Part shown: in pieces, positions 62,011-64,000 of the stretch | How the letters are laid out: each line of letters begins with the position of its first letter | How positions within the stretch are numbered: the stretch's first letter is position 1 | Assembly: GCA_026724425.1 (NCBI GenBank) | Contig: JAIUCV010000568.1 | Span: forward strand, 62,001 to 126,000 | DNA: 64,000 nt | Reading direction: 5' to 3' | Source: Erythrophleum ivorense | Taxonomy: Eukaryota > Streptophyta > Magnoliopsida > Fabales > Fabaceae | Position numbers and translations under genes: made by a program | Notes under the pieces: generated by a model | The model's database searches: none | What the model saw: the letters and a program-made list of their open reading frames with translations, nothing else | What the model was told of the DNA's origin: nothing

Positions 62011-62014
62011 CCTT

Positions 62015-62992
62015 TTTTTTTCAAGTAACTCGTGTAAACAAATTGTGTACATCTAGTATTCTAGGAAGAAGATGCCTTTCATCTTTGATCTTCATTGATA
62101 TGCATTCAAAAGAAAGTTTGGTAGCATCCTATTCAACGACTTTTCAAAAGGAAAAAGTGTTTTCGGAAGTGTATCTCTTTCCATATAGCTACACCATTAA
62201 CCTAAACGATGGGGCACATACAAATTCCCTCATTGATAGTTTGATACATGGGAAGTGGTACGTGTAATAACCAAGGGATGATGGGTAAGAGTTAGAAATG
62301 ATGGTGTTATAGTATGTTTGACCTTTTAGCATACTGTTGTAAATGATTTTTGTGCATCAAATGTTTTAGAAGGGGACACCCTTGATCTTTAATCTTCATT
62401 GATATGCATTCAAAAGCAAGTTTGGCAACATTGTGTTTAACAACTTTTTAGAGGAAAAAAAGGTTCTAGGAAGTGTAGCTATTTCCATCTACCTAAATTG
62501 TTAACCTAAACCTTTGGCCTTTTACAAATCTTTCATTGACAATATGATACATAGGAATGGTATGTTTGACCCTTGAGCATACTCTTGTAAATGAGTCTTG
62601 TGCATATAGTGTTTTGGAAAAGGATGCCCTCGATCTTTTATCTTCATTCATATACATTCAAAATCAAGTTTGGCAACATCCTACTTAGCAAATTTTCAAG
62701 GAAAAAGTATTTTGGGAAGTTTATCTCTTTCCATCTACTTACACCATTAAGCTAACCTTTTGACACTAAAAATTTCTCTCAATGACAATTTGATAACATG
62801 GTAAGTTTGACCTTTGAGCATACTGTTGTAAATCATTTTGGTGTATCAAGTGCTCTAAAAAAGGATGCCATTTATCTTTGATCTTGATTGATATACACTA
62901 CAAAGTAAGTTTGTCAGCATCTTCTTTTGTATCTTTTCAAAGGAAAAAGTGTTTTAGGTAATGTAACTATTTTCATCTACCCACATTGTTGA
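62015..62992. repeat. Tandem repeat, four units of about 245 bp
   Basis: Units are recognised by AGCATACTNTTGTAAAT, by GATCTT.ATCTTCATTGATAT and by AAGTTTGGCAACATC. The last motif recurs at about 62115, 62418, 62666 and 62906, giving spacings of 303, 248 and 240. The first spacing falls to 249 once the 54 bp of the LTR remnant and its duplication are removed. Units are clearly diverged. The array is cut on the right by an Lm LTR at 62993. The 88-aa frame at 62001 covers unit one but is not kept in the others. Confidence 0.8.
62263..62311 (+). mobile_element. 49-bp remnant of an Lm LTR with target duplication
   Basis: TGTAATAACCA (LTR start of the CTATAGC subfamily) is joined directly to the LTR end of the same subfamily, closing ATGGTGTTATA. 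Flanks are GTACG (62258-62262) and GTATG (62312-62316). The other tandem units show the empty site (GGTATGTTTGACC). About 2.8 kb of LTR has been lost. Confidence 0.8.
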
Positions 62993-64000
62993 TGTAACAC
63001 CGTCATTCCTAACTCATACCCATCATGCTTTACATACTCATATGAGATATAGGAAGAATAAGTGAGATCTTATACCAACAAATGTAACACATCATTCCTA
63101 GCTCATACCCATCATGCCTTACATGCTCTTATGAGATATAGGAAGAATAAGTGAGATCTTCCTCATTGGATTCATACGCGTTCTTAACGTTACGTCATGA
63201 TTAAAATTTGCTTCAGTGTCACATGGACTGTTTTGGGAGACTTGCCTCACCCATTCTTTAAGAGGTTTTTAGACCTCAACCTTACTCTTGGGAGTCAACC
63301 TCACTTTGGAGACTCTTTACCTTGTCTCAACTAACTTTAGAGTTCTTGGCTCATCCTCACCATGGCTTGAGGGTTGTTGACTTCTCCATACTCAAGCAAA
63401 CCAAAGCAACCACATAATACATCATTGAAATATATAAAGCATCATCATGCTAGCATACTTTTCATGGTTTAAAACCATACATACACACATGCAAGACAAT
63501 GTAAGCACACATCTCTGCATGAGAGAAGGTGGAGAGAGCTACCTTATTGGCTAGTCACAAGCTTTCCCTTTCAATTTGTCTCCTCCCTTGTTGATTTCAC
63601 AATCACACTGAGATGGGAGTGCTTCTCTTGAGCTTAGACACACAAAGAGCATGGAATTACTCTCTTAACACTTTATTTCATAAGGAGAAACTAGGGTTTC
63701 TCTCTCTAGAACGCCACTAACTCTCTTTCCTCTCTCAAACTCTCAAGAAAGGAAAGCAAAGAAGAAGAAGTAACGTTATGTGAGTTTAGTTCTTCTTCAA
63801 GAGGGGTTTTCCACTCTCCTTCTTCTGAACCAAACTCAAAGCCCAACTACTTCAACAACCAAAATCATAGAAAAAGATGGCAAAGAGGAGAAGAAAACAT
63901 GCTAAGAAGAAAAACCATACAAATCTTACCTTTTTCTTGTTCTTCCTTAGCTTCCCTTCCTTCTCTCTTAGTTTCTCCTAGTTTCCCTCTCTCTCTCTCA
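62993..64000 (-). mobile_element. Lm LTR (CTATAGC subfamily), runs off the window, internally deleted
   Basis: It starts TGTAACACCGTC at 62993. A second LTR-type start (TGTAACACATC) lies at 63083 after 90 bp of nearly the same text, which suggests an LTR inserted into an LTR or a short duplication. Near 63230 the text jumps from the TCACATGGAC block to the GACTTGCCTCACCC block; the copy at 49121 has about 1.5 kb between these. The rest parallels 50760-51520 to the window end. Confidence 0.8.
63236..63390 (-). repeat. LTR-internal ~30-bp minisatellite
   Basis: Same order of units as 50740-50920, starting directly at the internal deletion point. Confidence 0.65.

Overview
This window looks like heterochromatic, repeat-dense nuclear DNA from a plant with a large genome, probably a dicot. 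It is AT-rich and shows no host protein-coding gene, rRNA or tRNA that I can support. The signs of a plant are LTR retrotransposons of Ty1/copia and Ty3/gypsy type, primer-binding sites matching plant initiator-Met tRNA, a TRIM element, and a polypurine tract and LTR start of Athila/Tat style. Almost everything outside AT-rich filler is a retrotransposon or a relic of one. Every long reading frame is either a broken gag/pol fragment or a chance frame inside an LTR.

Left part (1-13,670): the 3' end of one long LTR (1-678), then a degenerate plus-strand copia element (integrase tail, reverse transcriptase and RNase H, 1080-6063). A 3.4 kb solo LTR with a perfect 5-bp target-site duplication (TSD) splits that copia. 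At 6064 a gypsy element starts, with LTR 6064-10348, a primer-binding site and a broken gag. It names the dominant family of the window, called Lm here. A tandem and inverted array of a TRIM element (6149-7773), flanked by its own TSD, sits inside that LTR.

Middle and right (13,675-60,356): this span appears to be one minus-strand copia element. Its two LTRs lie 46 kb apart because other elements were inserted into it step by step. From left to right the inserts are: (i) a gypsy 3' fragment; (ii) a different gypsy solo LTR (18230-28057) holding two Lm solo LTRs; (iii) degenerate Lm-type LTRs holding a non-autonomous Athila/Tat-like element, called F here (30571-56407, TSD GAGGT). F itself carries Lm solo LTRs in its 5' LTR, in its internal region and in its 3' LTR, plus a solo copy of its own LTR. 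Two of the Lm solo LTRs contain further Lm solo LTRs. The deepest point is about six insertions deep.

Right end (60,357-64,000): AT-rich DNA, then a four-unit tandem repeat of about 245 bp interrupted by a 49-bp remnant of an Lm LTR, then another minus-strand Lm LTR that runs off the window.

Boundaries rest on TG...CA-type ends plus matching 5-bp flanks read directly from the sequence. Family names rest on short protein motifs, primer-binding sites and polypurine tracts. I saw no coherent new coding system. The unusual material is structural: a TRIM array with the same LTR edge at both ends, a 49-bp LTR relic, a G-box cluster in F LTRs, and a conserved 30-bp repeat inside every long Lm LTR.
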